Part shown: positions 1-7,986 of the stretch, piece after piece
Numbering within the stretch: the first letter of the stretch is position 1
How the letters are laid out: each line of letters starts with the position of its first letter
From: Fidelibacterota bacterium
GTDB taxonomy: Bacteria > Fidelibacterota > UBA2242 > B5-G15
Length of the DNA: 12,930 bases
Direction of reading: 5' to 3'
Assembly: GCA_003645825.1 (NCBI GenBank)
Contig: QNCQ01000024.1
Coordinates: forward strand, 1 to 12,930
Notes under the pieces: generated by a model
The model's database searches: none
What the model saw: only the letters and a program-made list of their open reading frames with translations
What the model was told of the DNA's origin: nothing
Translations under genes and position numbers: made by a program

Positions 1-1483
1 CAAGATCTGAATAGCGATACGAGTGGTAATTCACTCTCCAATCTCTCCCGGACGCCTCTATCGCCAGTATTGTCCCATCCGGGTTATTGTTCACACAAAG
101 CCTGACATGTCCTACTTTGTGTATCGCATCAGCAGGCTTAAGCTCGGACCAGGAAGAATATTCTTTTGTTATATCGGGCATCATTCTTGTACTGTAGTGA
201 GAAGGTAAAGTCCAGCATCGCGAAACGAACCCCGAACAATCAACTCCTCTGGCATATCTGCTAACATCTCTTGTATCTTTATCACCCGCATACATCTTAT
301 TTTTTACTCCCGAGTCGAACTGCTCCGGAGTATAAAAGCCTCCCCACTGATAGGGTATCTTGACAAGACTCCCCGGAACGACCCATTCAGGAGTCTCAAC
401 CCAGTGACCATCAGGATCCTGAATAGGACCATTGGTTATATTATCAGACGTACATGTCCACCTGTGCTCCACATAGGTCCGACTTATATCAAGAGCAGTC
501 TTTCTGGTCACATAAGGCAACATTCGATAAGCCCCAAAAATGTCCCCAACCTCATATTCCTCCCTCTCAATAAAATTATAATGTAGAGGTTTTCTTATTT
601 CTCCTGGATACAATACTCTTCCACCCTTAACTAAAGCTTTTACATCCCACTTAAAGACATGCACACCATCTGAAGAAGATACCATATGATAAATAAACCC
701 TCTTTCATAATAAAGGTCTTTATAAATATACGTATAATAATGCACGGGAATCTCAAACCACGAAAGGAGCTGCCTTCCTCTGGCAGAAAATACAAGCACC
801 CTCCGGGAAACCTCAAGGGGGACCTCCTTGGCAATAAAATCCGCATCCACTACAACAAAAGCCGAATCAAGACCAGCCACAGTCACACTTCCCAGCTTTA
901 ATGTATCCACGGAAAAATTCAGTTTCCCCTCCCTCCCGCCTGTACGGAGGTCAAGAGAAAAAGCGTGTTCACCCTCTTTAAGAAGCCTGTATGAGAAACC
1001 GTTATAAAATGTTTCCTCACTATAGGCCGAAAAAGTCCTCCTGTTACCATAAACTGTAGCACTCCTTCCATCACTAAACGTCACATTAACCACCCCTTTT
1101 CCTTTATTCAAACCTTTTATCAAAGGCAGCATTCCGGGAGGACTTATCACATCCACCAAACGCTCATTCTCGTACCAGTACAACTTGTTATCGGAGAGAA
1201 CCACAAAGCTCCGCGGAGACAGAAGAAGGAACTCATCAGCAAATTCAGGAACCCTGCTAAACCTGACAAAACTACCCCTGACATATAACTTCAACAGATT
1301 ACTTTGAGAATCCAGAATCCACACGGAATCCCCTCTAACATAAAAGCTCTGGGGACCATACCTCCCCTCAGGAGCCTTCCTCCACTTAACATTTTTTGCT
1401 AGATTTCCCCACTCCACAAATAAAATCTCTTCAGCACTTGCTACCATGAAAAATACACATAAAAGAAAAGCTACTCTCCTCAT
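1..1483 (-). CDS. Secreted NlpC/P60-type cysteine hydrolase, 3' end cut by window edge
   Basis: The frame is open from the ATG at 1483 to the window edge (494 codons), so the C-terminal end is missing. Residues 1-18 form a signal peptide (MRRVAFLLCVFF core, cleavage likely after ASA), so the product is exported. Residues about 25-330 are beta-rich with propeller-like strands and not recognised. The C-terminal part shows NlpC/P60 hallmarks: PYQWGG (377-382), DCSGF with the presumed nucleophile Cys416, GHV with His459, and IEAS with Glu476 where the third polar residue falls. Family members cleave peptidoglycan stem peptides or related amide bonds; which bond is cut here is unknown. The gap of about 32 residues between WGG and DCSG is longer than usual. 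The start is fixed by an AAGGAG ribosome site (1492-1497) and a four-base ATGA overlap with the upstream thiolase gene, implying coupled translation. Seen: motifs, signal peptide, overlap. Inferred: catalytic activity. Confidence 0.82.
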   Translation of the reverse strand, partial: MRRVAFLLCVFFMVASAEEILFVEWGNLAKNVKWRKAPEGRYGPQSFYVRGDSVWILDSQSNLLKLYVRGSFVRFSRVPEFADEFLLLSPRSFVVLSDNKLYWYENERLVDVISPPGMLPLIKGLNKGKGVVNVTFSDGRSATVYGNRRTFSAYSEETFYNGFSYRLLKEGEHAFSLDLRTGGREGKLNFSVDTLKLGSVTVAGLDSAFVVVDADFIAKEVPLEVSRRVLVFSARGRQLLSWFEIPVHYYTYIYKDLYYERGFIYHMVSSSDGVHVFKWDVKALVKGGRVLYPGEIRKPLHYNFIEREEYEVGDIFGAYRMLPYVTRKTALDISRTYVEHRWTCTSDNITNGPIQDPDGHWVETPEWVVPGSLVKIPYQWGGFYTPEQFDSGVKNKMYAGDKDTRDVSRYARGVDCSGFVSRCWTLPSHYSTRMMPDITKEYSSWSELKPADAIHKVGHVRLCVNNNPDGTILAIEASGRDWRVNYHSYRYSDL

Positions 1484-2202
1484 AACACCTTCTCCTTCAC
1501 AAACCCCTCCTGGAAATGGGCATTCCATTTATCTATGGCTTTTTTAAGATTAGCTCTGAATCCTCTATTTTGTAAAGAAAGATCTTTAATTAGCTCTCTT
1601 ACCATAGCTCTTTTACTACTTCTCTCACATGGACAGTTATGCTCATCAACCACAATATTATTTTCTTTTGCATAATTCAAGATCCACTTTTTCTTAACAA
1701 TTATCATCGGTCGGATTATTCTAACGCTTCTATCAAACATGTACTCCTGAATGTCAAGAGAAAGCAAATTCCCATGGAAAATCAGATTTAATAAGCCGGT
1801 TTCAATGTAATCCTCTTCATTATGCCCGATCGCCAGAGCTGAAAACCTCTTCTCATAATAGTGTAAAAGCATTTTCTTCCTACGTTCTTTGGAACAAACG
1901 TAACATCCAAACCTAGATTCTTTTCTTACCTTCCCCTCGATAACGGTTAAAGGAATCTTCCATTCTTTAAGGTACTCACGCATTCTGTTCATACTCTCAT
2001 CGGGCAAACTAACCTCCGGTATTACGACATGTATAGCTTCAAGATAAATACTATCCTCGGACGAATCTCTTAAACGAGCAAAAAGATGTGCCATTACCAA
2101 ACTGTCTATCCCCCCTGAAACAGAAAGAAGAATCCTTTCCCCGGGTTTTATCAGGGCATATTTATAAAGAGAACGAACGAAAAAAGAGTAAAGTGTTGCC
2201 AT
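1480..2202 (-). CDS. ttcA: TtcA-like PP-loop ATPase, probable tRNA 2-thiocytidine synthetase
   Basis: The 240-residue cytoplasmic protein has the PP-loop SGGIDS at 29-34, which binds ATP and activates tRNA by adenylation. It also has the TtcA-type CxxC (Cys100, Cys103) in CYVCSKERR, GHNEED at 126-131, and a third cysteine site at 190-192 (CPC). In TtcA, three cysteines hold a [4Fe-4S] cluster that delivers sulfur to cytidine 32 of tRNA. That pattern favours TtcA over the lysidine synthase TilS, which lacks these cysteines. At 240 residues it is shorter than E. coli TtcA (about 311), and the last cysteine pair is CxC rather than CxxC. The ATG follows the ychF stop by three bases with no clear ribosome site, so translation is probably coupled to ychF. 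A related thiolase with a different tRNA target cannot be excluded. Confidence 0.8.
   Translation of the reverse strand: MATLYSFFVRSLYKYALIKPGERILLSVSGGIDSLVMAHLFARLRDSSEDSIYLEAIHVVIPEVSLPDESMNRMREYLKEWKIPLTVIEGKVRKESRFGCYVCSKERRKKMLLHYYEKRFSALAIGHNEEDYIETGLLNLIFHGNLLSLDIQEYMFDRSVRIIRPMIIVKKKWILNYAKENNIVVDEHNCPCERSSKRAMVRELIKDLSLQNRGFRANLKKAIDKWNAHFQEGFVKEKVL
1492..1497 (-). promoter_or_regulatory. Ribosome binding site of the NlpC/P60 gene
   Basis: AAGGAG on the minus strand lies 8 bases before the ATG at 1483. It sits inside the last codons of the upstream thiolase gene. It supports this start and the coupled reading of the two genes. Confidence 0.7.
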
Positions 2203-2205
2203 ATG

Positions 2206-3303
2206 TTACTTAAGTTTGAAGGTAATAACATCACCATCCTGGACTACATAAGACTTCCCTTCTATCCTAATATGACCATGCTCCCTTAGCATAGCTTCCG
2301 ATTTAACCTTTTCAACAATATCCCAGGGGCGAACCTCCGCCTTTATAAACCTATCCTCAAAACTGGAATGAATCAGAGATGCCGCCTTAACGGCAGTTGT
2401 ACCTCGTTTAATGGTCCAGGCCTGACACATATTTGATTCAACCGTATAAAAAGTGATAAGCCCCAGTACCGTGTAACCAGCTTCGATAAGGCTGTTTATT
2501 CCAGGCTCGCTAATTTTCCACTCCTTCATAAAGAATTTTTTCTCTTCATCTGAGAGTTGGGAAAGTTCATACTCGAGTTTAGCCGATAGTGTCAAAAACA
2601 AATTCCCGGTTGAAAAAGCAAATTCTTTAAATTTGCGCGTTACCTCTGACTCCTCCCTAGTTATCACCTCATCTTCACTGACATTTCCCACAATTATCTC
2701 AGGCTTTGTTGATATTAAACCAAGCTCTTTAATAAAACCTTCTTCTTCAGGATGAGCGTGATACGCCTTTGCCGGTTCCCCTTGGGAAAGTAGAGAGCCT
2801 ATTGATTCAAGAATTTCAAGATGTTTCTTTGCCTTCGCATCTCCGGATTTTGCCCTATGTGATATCTTCTTTATCCTATTTTCAACAACTTCGAGGTCTT
2901 TTAACAATATCTCAGTCTTAACAGTTTCATAGTCTTTCCAAGGTTCAAGAACAGAGTCAACATGAGAAACACTCGGATCCTGAAAACACCTTACAACGTG
3001 TATTATTGCATCCACACCCTGAATATGGCTCAAAAACTGATTTCCTAATCCTTCTCCTTTCGAAGCATTTTTTACCAGACCAGCAATGTCAACAAATTGA
3101 AGAGTTGTCGGTATAACTTTCTCAGGTTTATAAATACTTGCCAGAAGATCAAGTCTTTTATCCGGTACCGCAACTATACCTATATGAGGATCAATAGTAC
3201 AAAAAGGATATTTTTCCATAGGTACTTTTGAATTTGTCAAAGCATTGAAAAGCGTGGACTTCCCAACATTAGGTAAACCAACTATACCACACTTAAAACC
3301 CAT
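2206..3303 (-). CDS. ychF: YchF/OLA1 family ribosome-associated P-loop ATPase
   Basis: The 365-residue protein matches YchF along its whole usual length. The G1 loop GLPNVGKS is at 9-16, DIAGL of the G3 site at 72-76, and the typical EGLGNQFLSHI at 84-94. NVSE is at 207-210, where classical GTPases have NKxD; this change is why YchF prefers ATP. A coiled-coil region lies at about 130-170. A C-terminal TGS domain starts at about 280, with FYTVES, AWTIKRGTTA and the ending QDGDVITFKLK. YchF binds ribosomes and is tied to oxidative-stress and translation control in other bacteria. It is the first gene of a minus-strand operon of three. The ribosome site before the ATG at 3303 is weak (a GAGATG-type purine stretch). 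Confidence 0.96.
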   Translation of the reverse strand: MGFKCGIVGLPNVGKSTLFNALTNSKVPMEKYPFCTIDPHIGIVAVPDKRLDLLASIYKPEKVIPTTLQFVDIAGLVKNASKGEGLGNQFLSHIQGVDAIIHVVRCFQDPSVSHVDSVLEPWKDYETVKTEILLKDLEVVENRIKKISHRAKSGDAKAKKHLEILESIGSLLSQGEPAKAYHAHPEEEGFIKELGLISTKPEIIVGNVSEDEVITREESEVTRKFKEFAFSTGNLFLTLSAKLEYELSQLSDEEKKFFMKEWKISEPGINSLIEAGYTVLGLITFYTVESNMCQAWTIKRGTTAVKAASLIHSSFEDRFIKAEVRPWDIVEKVKSEAMLREHGHIRIEGKSYVVQDGDVITFKLK

Positions 3304-3580
3304 TTTTACATCTCATCTCAATCATCAGTACATCAAAAGATATTTAAATTTTTATTTTTCTCATAGAACTAATTTTCGACTCATATAGGAAATACTACCA
3401 TCGCTCCTTTGAATCATCTTTGACCCTGCTTATTGACCATACTCACCCTCTTTCTCCATTCTCACCTTAAGTCAAGGAGAGCATAGTTCCTTTTCATATC
3501 AATCACCTTTTAAATTACCGCCACAATCATCTGAAATTATTGACAACGCTAAATTCCTGTTTGAAATCTAAAAATTTTGT
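3304..3580. promoter_or_regulatory. Divergent spacer between the ychF operon and the five-gene envelope operon
   Basis: The 277 AT-rich bases must hold promoters for both directions. On the plus strand a perfect TTGACA (3540-3545) could be a -35 box, but no good -10 box lies 16-18 bases downstream. An exact ten-base direct repeat, TGTTTGAAAT, lies at 3558-3567 and 3578-3587, starts 20 bases apart; the second copy overlaps the putative TTG start of the next gene. It may be an operator. No convincing minus-strand promoter for ychF and no RNA gene or ORF was seen. Confidence 0.4.
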
Positions 3581-5320
3581 TTGAAATTAAGAGGAAAATG
3601 CAAGCGAACTGTGAGTGTAGATAGAATAGGGAAATATCATATAGCACTGCTAATTGCAGTTCTTATCGCTACCAATATTCTATACTCACCCACAGAATGC
3701 TACAGCTATGAGAAGAAAAGTATTTCATTTGTCCCAGTGTTGCTTAAGAGTGACGAAAATATCCAGCTGAGCTGGAAAAGGGAAAAGATAATTCTTCATG
3801 AATTGAAAAAAGCTATACAAATGAAAAGATTCTTCATCAATGACCTCCCGGACACCTCGGTACGAAAGTTCGTAGAGGAAATGGAAAATTTTAGGACAAT
3901 GAGAATAGATATGATGCGGAAGTATATCGAAAAATTTCTTTTACCTGAAATATACAAAATTCTTGATGCCAGCAAAGAGATAAGAGCAAAGGAATTTGTC
4001 TCCGAGACTGATAAAAATTTTTTCATCGTCTTAAAAGCTAAAGAACTCGGTATAACATCCGATGAACTGATAAAAGTAATGAATTCATCCTATATTGCTG
4101 TACCATTCATTTCCGAATTCGTAAAAACAAAGAAAAAAGATAAAATCCAATATAAAATCAGCGGAGGGATTGTATGGTACCACATAAAATTCTACCCAGA
4201 CAAAAAAATTGAATATGCCTGCAAGATAGAGTCCTGGGGTATCGGATCCGCAGAAAAGAAAGAAAAATACACCATTCTCAATAGAAAATACAATGCCGAT
4301 GAATTTGCATTTATGACCGCTGTAAACTCATTAGCTTTGAACCTTCAGGTAAAAACACGCGAACTCAAATTCTTCAAATTGGAAGCTCCTATCATCTCAA
4401 TCAATAAAAGAACTATATACCTGACCTTATACAAAGAAGATGGGCTTAAAGAAGATCACCCATTTAAAATCGGGGAATGGATAGAAGATAAAGATGGCAA
4501 CTTAGAGTTCAGATATTCAGGCTTCGTTAGAATTAATAAAGTCTCATCAAAAAAGGAAAATCTCTCCACAGGTCTCGCCATTTACAAAGGAGATTGGGCA
4601 AGGGGTATGATCGCTGTGGAACATCCATATCTGGGCATCGATATAGCTTTCAAACCACGTATAGCACCTATCATTGTCAAGAAAGGTGCTGTCTTAACAG
4701 ATAAATTTCTCCTTTTATTTGGGAACAGTCTCGGACAGGCAACAGCAATTGATCTTAATCTCAACCTAAGTATAAGCCCCTACATCCATTCATTTCAGAC
4801 ATTTTTGGTCGGAGGAGCAGGAGTAGGCATAGTACCAGTGAAAACCAAACTATACAGTGATATACCCTCTATAATCTTCAACTGGCCCAAGGAATCTATA
4901 TTCGCAACTATGGTAAATGGGCATATAGGTTTTTTAAAAAGATACTACTTTGGCCCATTCGCTATACATCTTGAAGGTCTGGCTGCTTTCCAGAGGCTTT
5001 TTATAACCGACGAGTACAAAGACACTACCGTTTATATATACAATAATAGCTTCGGAACCAGGCTTAACCTTGGGCTTGAATATGCCCTTGGTATAGACAC
5101 AAACATCGGATTTTTTGTAGGCTACGACCTCTTTCCCCCTATGGACTGGTGGACAATAAAATGTGGCAGAAAAGAAGAGGATCTGAAGAATTACCTTTCT
5201 TATCAGTACCCAAGAATTTATAGTAACGGCCTATCCTTCGGAATCTATCTCCACTTTTCTGTTTCGGAACTCCCGTTTAACCCGTTTGCCATTTTGCAGT
5301 CAAGTTTAAACGAAAACTGA
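3581..5320 (+). CDS. Gene A: exported CsgG/FlgT-like protein with C-terminal outer-membrane beta-barrel (hypothetical)
   Basis: The product has 579 residues if translation starts at TTG 3581, but no ribosome site precedes it. GTG at 3611 gives a 569-residue form with a better-shaped signal peptide, although GAGGA (3591-3595) lies 15 bases away. The signal core is at about 20-36. Residues 45-260 are mixed helix and strand, with the strand-helix pattern of CsgG/TolB-like domains (GGIVWYHI, then an alanine-rich helix at 240-258). Residues 265-347 look like the small beta domain at the FlgT C-terminus: LEAPIISINKRTIYL, then DGLKEDHPFKIG. From about 350 the chain alternates polar and hydrophobic residues with aromatic girdles and ends in GLSFGIYLHFSVS (550-562), as outer-membrane barrels do; about eight strands would fit. 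The last 17 residues lie beyond the final strand. It is first in a five-gene operon. Function is unknown; the domain calls come from pattern reading. Confidence 0.75.
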   Translation: MKLRGKCKRTVSVDRIGKYHIALLIAVLIATNILYSPTECYSYEKKSISFVPVLLKSDENIQLSWKREKIILHELKKAIQMKRFFINDLPDTSVRKFVEEMENFRTMRIDMMRKYIEKFLLPEIYKILDASKEIRAKEFVSETDKNFFIVLKAKELGITSDELIKVMNSSYIAVPFISEFVKTKKKDKIQYKISGGIVWYHIKFYPDKKIEYACKIESWGIGSAEKKEKYTILNRKYNADEFAFMTAVNSLALNLQVKTRELKFFKLEAPIISINKRTIYLTLYKEDGLKEDHPFKIGEWIEDKDGNLEFRYSGFVRINKVSSKKENLSTGLAIYKGDWARGMIAVEHPYLGIDIAFKPRIAPIIVKKGAVLTDKFLLLFGNSLGQATAIDLNLNLSISPYIHSFQTFLVGGAGVGIVPVKTKLYSDIPSIIFNWPKESIFATMVNGHIGFLKRYYFGPFAIHLEGLAAFQRLFITDEYKDTTVYIYNNSFGTRLNLGLEYALGIDTNIGFFVGYDLFPPMDWWTIKCGRKEEDLKNYLSYQYPRIYSNGLSFGIYLHFSVSELPFNPFAILQSSLNEN

Positions 5321-5326
5321 AGGAGG
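5320..5326 (+). promoter_or_regulatory. Strong ribosome binding site of gene B
   Basis: AAGGAGG begins on the last base of the gene A stop codon and lies 4 bases before the ATG at 5331. It fixes the start of gene B and allows reinitiation from gene A. Confidence 0.8.
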
Positions 5327-5330
5327 AAAT

Positions 5331-6611
5331 ATGAAACCGAAAATAGGGATACAAATTTTATTTTTACTGATATCCCTGATCTTAATACACGCAGGGGAAA
5401 AGCAAAGTAACTTGCCCATTTCAAGAGAAGCTGTCATTATTGAATACACCTCTCCCTCTGAAGTAATGATAAGAGCAACCGGGTACGGCATAAGCAATCG
5501 TCGTTTCTGGGTAAAGTCAAAGGAATTAGATTTGAAAGCTAACATCGATGCTAGAAGAGCTGCTCTCTGGTATTTAATTTTCGGAGGTACAGATCCAATT
5601 CTTAAAACAAAAAAAGAAATTGAAAACTTCAAAAAAATCCAGAATAGTTTCTTCAGCTCAGATAACATAAAACAGTTTATAGTCTGGGAATCCGAAACAT
5701 ACAACCAAAGGATCAAGTTTGACAACGGCAAAAAGCTAAAAATAGTAAAAACTTTAAAGGTTAACGTCAAGCTACTTAAGGACTTCCTGGCTTCGAATGG
5801 GATAATCGAGTCGGAAAAGAGCATTATGGAAAAAGCAGGACTACCCCAGATAATGGTTGTTCCCGAAGCAAAAGATACGACAACAGCGATAGAACTCCTG
5901 AAAAAGGATCCCCTTCTTAAAAAAGGAGCCGAGGCAATAGAGCAATCTCTTACTGCAAGAGGCTTCGAAGTTATAGTACCCGAACAGATAAGTTCGATAA
6001 ATAACATACTTTTAACCCGCTTATCAATGGTTGGCGAATCTCCCGATCCGGCCTATCTCTTTGCTCTCTCGATAGGCAGCGACGTTTATATCACATTTAA
6101 TATGACATCTTCCGCTAGATACATAGGTTCAACAATGGTAAAAAAATACGCTATAACATGTCGTGCTTTTGAAACTACAACTGCAAGACTCCTCGGTACT
6201 GAGATCGGTTATAGCAAAGAGAGGCCAGCTCGTGATGCGGCCCTAATAGAAGAGGCTGTAAATAACGCCATAGGGAAAGTACTCGACAGAATAATAGAAT
6301 ACTGGAAGATGGACTTAAAAAAAGGCACTCAGTACAGAATTATTATTTCCTGCAACGATGAGCCTGCAAAAGAGAATTCAGAAGAAATCTTTTACATTAT
6401 ACGCTCACTTCTCAAAAAAATGGGAAATCTAAAGGAAAACAGTATCTCAGATAACATATATGACTCAATGCTTTGGATCAACAGCGAAGCCTTTGCGGGG
6501 GCATTTGACATTTACATACATCTAAAGAAAAAACTCGCTACCAGAGGTTTAACCCTGGACAAAGTATTTTTGAACAGAAAACTTCTGGTTTTAAAAGTTG
6601 GAGAAAATTAA
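5331..6611 (+). CDS. Gene B: exported FlgT-like protein (hypothetical, possible DUF6175-like middle domain)
   Basis: The 426-residue protein starts with a signal peptide (1-22, core IQILFLLISLILIHAG). Residues 48-157 resemble the FlgT N-terminal domain: an ATGYG strand, the ANIDARRAALWYLIFG helix (70-85), and a long strand ending in LKVVKTLKV-like NGKKLKIVKTLKVNVK (132-147). Residues 171-327 resemble the middle, TolB/CsgG-like domain: PQIMVVPEA, a helix ending in LTARGFEVIVPE (207-218), SDVYITFNM, then an adenine-nucleotide-free EEAVNNAI helix (307-314). This part also recalls family DUF6175. Residues 335-420 form a further alpha/beta unit (YRIIISCN, DIYIHLKKK). FlgT assembles the outer ring of the Vibrio flagellar motor, but no flagellar gene lies here, so a flagellar role is not implied. 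The gene is preceded by a strong ribosome site and its stop directly abuts gene C. Confidence 0.78.
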   Translation: MKPKIGIQILFLLISLILIHAGEKQSNLPISREAVIIEYTSPSEVMIRATGYGISNRRFWVKSKELDLKANIDARRAALWYLIFGGTDPILKTKKEIENFKKIQNSFFSSDNIKQFIVWESETYNQRIKFDNGKKLKIVKTLKVNVKLLKDFLASNGIIESEKSIMEKAGLPQIMVVPEAKDTTTAIELLKKDPLLKKGAEAIEQSLTARGFEVIVPEQISSINNILLTRLSMVGESPDPAYLFALSIGSDVYITFNMTSSARYIGSTMVKKYAITCRAFETTTARLLGTEIGYSKERPARDAALIEEAVNNAIGKVLDRIIEYWKMDLKKGTQYRIIISCNDEPAKENSEEIFYIIRSLLKKMGNLKENSISDNIYDSMLWINSEAFAGAFDIYIHLKKKLATRGLTLDKVFLNRKLLVLKVGEN

Positions 6612-7973
6612 ATGAAAAGGAAATTAAAAAAGAATTGCAAACCTTTTGTACTTGTCAGCCTGATTCTTGCCTCACTGGTATATGGAGGAATTCCTGACTG
6701 GTTTAAATCCCATCAGCACGCAAAATATCCATCATCCAGATTCATCATAGGAGTGGGAAGCGGAAATACAAGAGAAACGGCCATCGGGCATGCACGGGCG
6801 GATATCGTAAACCAGATAGAAGTAAAAATATCTTCCATTACAGAAATCAGGGACTATGAAAAGGACACTGAAGCAGGTACGGTAATGCAATCAAGTATCA
6901 GTTCCATAATAAAAAGTGAAGCAGAGGAGGTGCTTCCTGGTATTCAGATTGTTGAGGTAAAAAAAAGTAAAGACACATTCTACGCTCTTGCTGTTCTGGA
7001 TAAAGTCAAATACACAGAAAAGTTGTATGGAGAAATCGAAAAACTATCCGGGGAAATTGATAATTTAAAAAAAAGCGCTTTCAACCTAATGAGAAAGGGG
7101 AAGTTCGGACTTGCGATAGCTGAATTTGACACAATTTTTGATATGATTCCCGACATAATTATCAGGAATAACACCTATTCAGCAATCACAGGCAATGTGC
7201 TCCCTCAGGCCGGGAAATATTCCCCAGGACAGATAAGTTCGGAACTCAAAGAACTCTTAGGCAATGTTAGTCTCAGGATTCTCAACCCGACAGGGTGGAA
7301 AGCTGTTCTGGGAAATAACCTCTCTCCCCCTCTCAGTGTAAGAGCGATCTTTACAACGAATAATGAAGAAACAGGCTTAGAAGGTGTACCTCTTACTCTG
7401 GAATACGAGAGCGGGGAAATTGCAGAAAAGAATACAACCGACCCTAATGGTTTCTGCTCGTTTGACTTTGTAATAGTCCCAACAGGTAATGACAACAAAA
7501 CGGGAAAGGTAAGGGTCAAATTTGAGGTCGACAAATTGTCAGAATTGATAACCGATTATCTAAAAGGAGTATACGTGGAATATTCTTACACCGTAGAAAC
7601 ACCTATAAAAAGTTTTAGCATTCACATTACGGATGCCGGAGGTTCCCAATACCCCAACTTTGAACAGTATCTAAAACAGAGACTTTCAGAATTTGGGCTT
7701 GAAGTTTCCAGGACTTCAAGTTACATCATTGAAGGTAGGGTTATGGTAACTGCCGATAAAGAAATAAAAACTCCATTAGCCAAAATGGTGTATGTAGAGC
7801 TCACTATTGATCTTGAAATTCAGAACAAAGCCAATGGAAGCATTGTGTCAACTACAAAGGTGAAAACCTCAGGGCTTGGAAAAAGTTATCATGACGCCAT
7901 AAAGACTGCGATAAAAAACATAGACATTGATAGACTTGAACTTGCCAAGTTCATTGGAAAAGTTTTTAGATAG
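6612..7973 (+). CDS. Gene C: exported LPP20-domain protein with Ig-like insert
   Basis: The 453-residue protein has a signal peptide (1-25, cleavage likely after VYG). The LPP20 module spans about 28-130: IPDWFKSHQ, FIIGVGSGNTRETAIGHARADI, and closing YALAVLD. A charged helical or coiled-coil hairpin follows at 133-180. Residues 218-328 look like a bacterial Ig-like beta-sandwich (Big_1 style): LRILNPTGW, GLEGVPLTLEY, and TDPNGFCSFDF. Residues 333-445 are another alpha/beta unit (SFSIHITDAGG, YLKQRLSEFGLEV, YIIEGRVMV, ending in a helix with SYHDAIKTAIKNI) reminiscent of FlgT-middle or CsgG folds. The ATG follows the gene B stop with no gap; GGAGA at 6600-6604 is the ribosome site. It is probably periplasmic or outer-membrane associated. 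Seen: domain order and motifs. Inferred: fold names. Function unknown. Confidence 0.8.
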   Translation: MKRKLKKNCKPFVLVSLILASLVYGGIPDWFKSHQHAKYPSSRFIIGVGSGNTRETAIGHARADIVNQIEVKISSITEIRDYEKDTEAGTVMQSSISSIIKSEAEEVLPGIQIVEVKKSKDTFYALAVLDKVKYTEKLYGEIEKLSGEIDNLKKSAFNLMRKGKFGLAIAEFDTIFDMIPDIIIRNNTYSAITGNVLPQAGKYSPGQISSELKELLGNVSLRILNPTGWKAVLGNNLSPPLSVRAIFTTNNEETGLEGVPLTLEYESGEIAEKNTTDPNGFCSFDFVIVPTGNDNKTGKVRVKFEVDKLSELITDYLKGVYVEYSYTVETPIKSFSIHITDAGGSQYPNFEQYLKQRLSEFGLEVSRTSSYIIEGRVMVTADKEIKTPLAKMVYVELTIDLEIQNKANGSIVSTTKVKTSGLGKSYHDAIKTAIKNIDIDRLELAKFIGKVFR

Positions 7974-7979
7974 AGGAGG
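7974..7979 (+). promoter_or_regulatory. Ribosome binding site that sets the start of gene D
   Basis: AGGAGG directly follows the gene C stop codon and lies 7 bases before the ATG at 7987. It shows that the in-frame ATG at 7927, inside gene C, is not the start. Confidence 0.85.
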
Positions 7980-7986
7980 AAAAATC

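Noticed and set aside
640..901. Short frames of about 70 codons on both strands
   Set aside because: They lie within the NlpC/P60 gene in other frames; that gene is open for 494 codons with a signal peptide and catalytic motifs.
5306..6007. Long minus-strand frame of 233 codons
   Set aside because: It lies opposite gene B, whose start, ribosome site, signal peptide and domain pattern are convincing. The antisense product is Ser/Phe/Leu-rich, as expected of a shadow of a Lys/Glu-rich gene.
7927..7986. Upstream in-frame ATG for gene D
   Set aside because: It adds 20 residues encoded inside gene C and would bury the signal peptide. AGGAGG before 7987 marks the real start.
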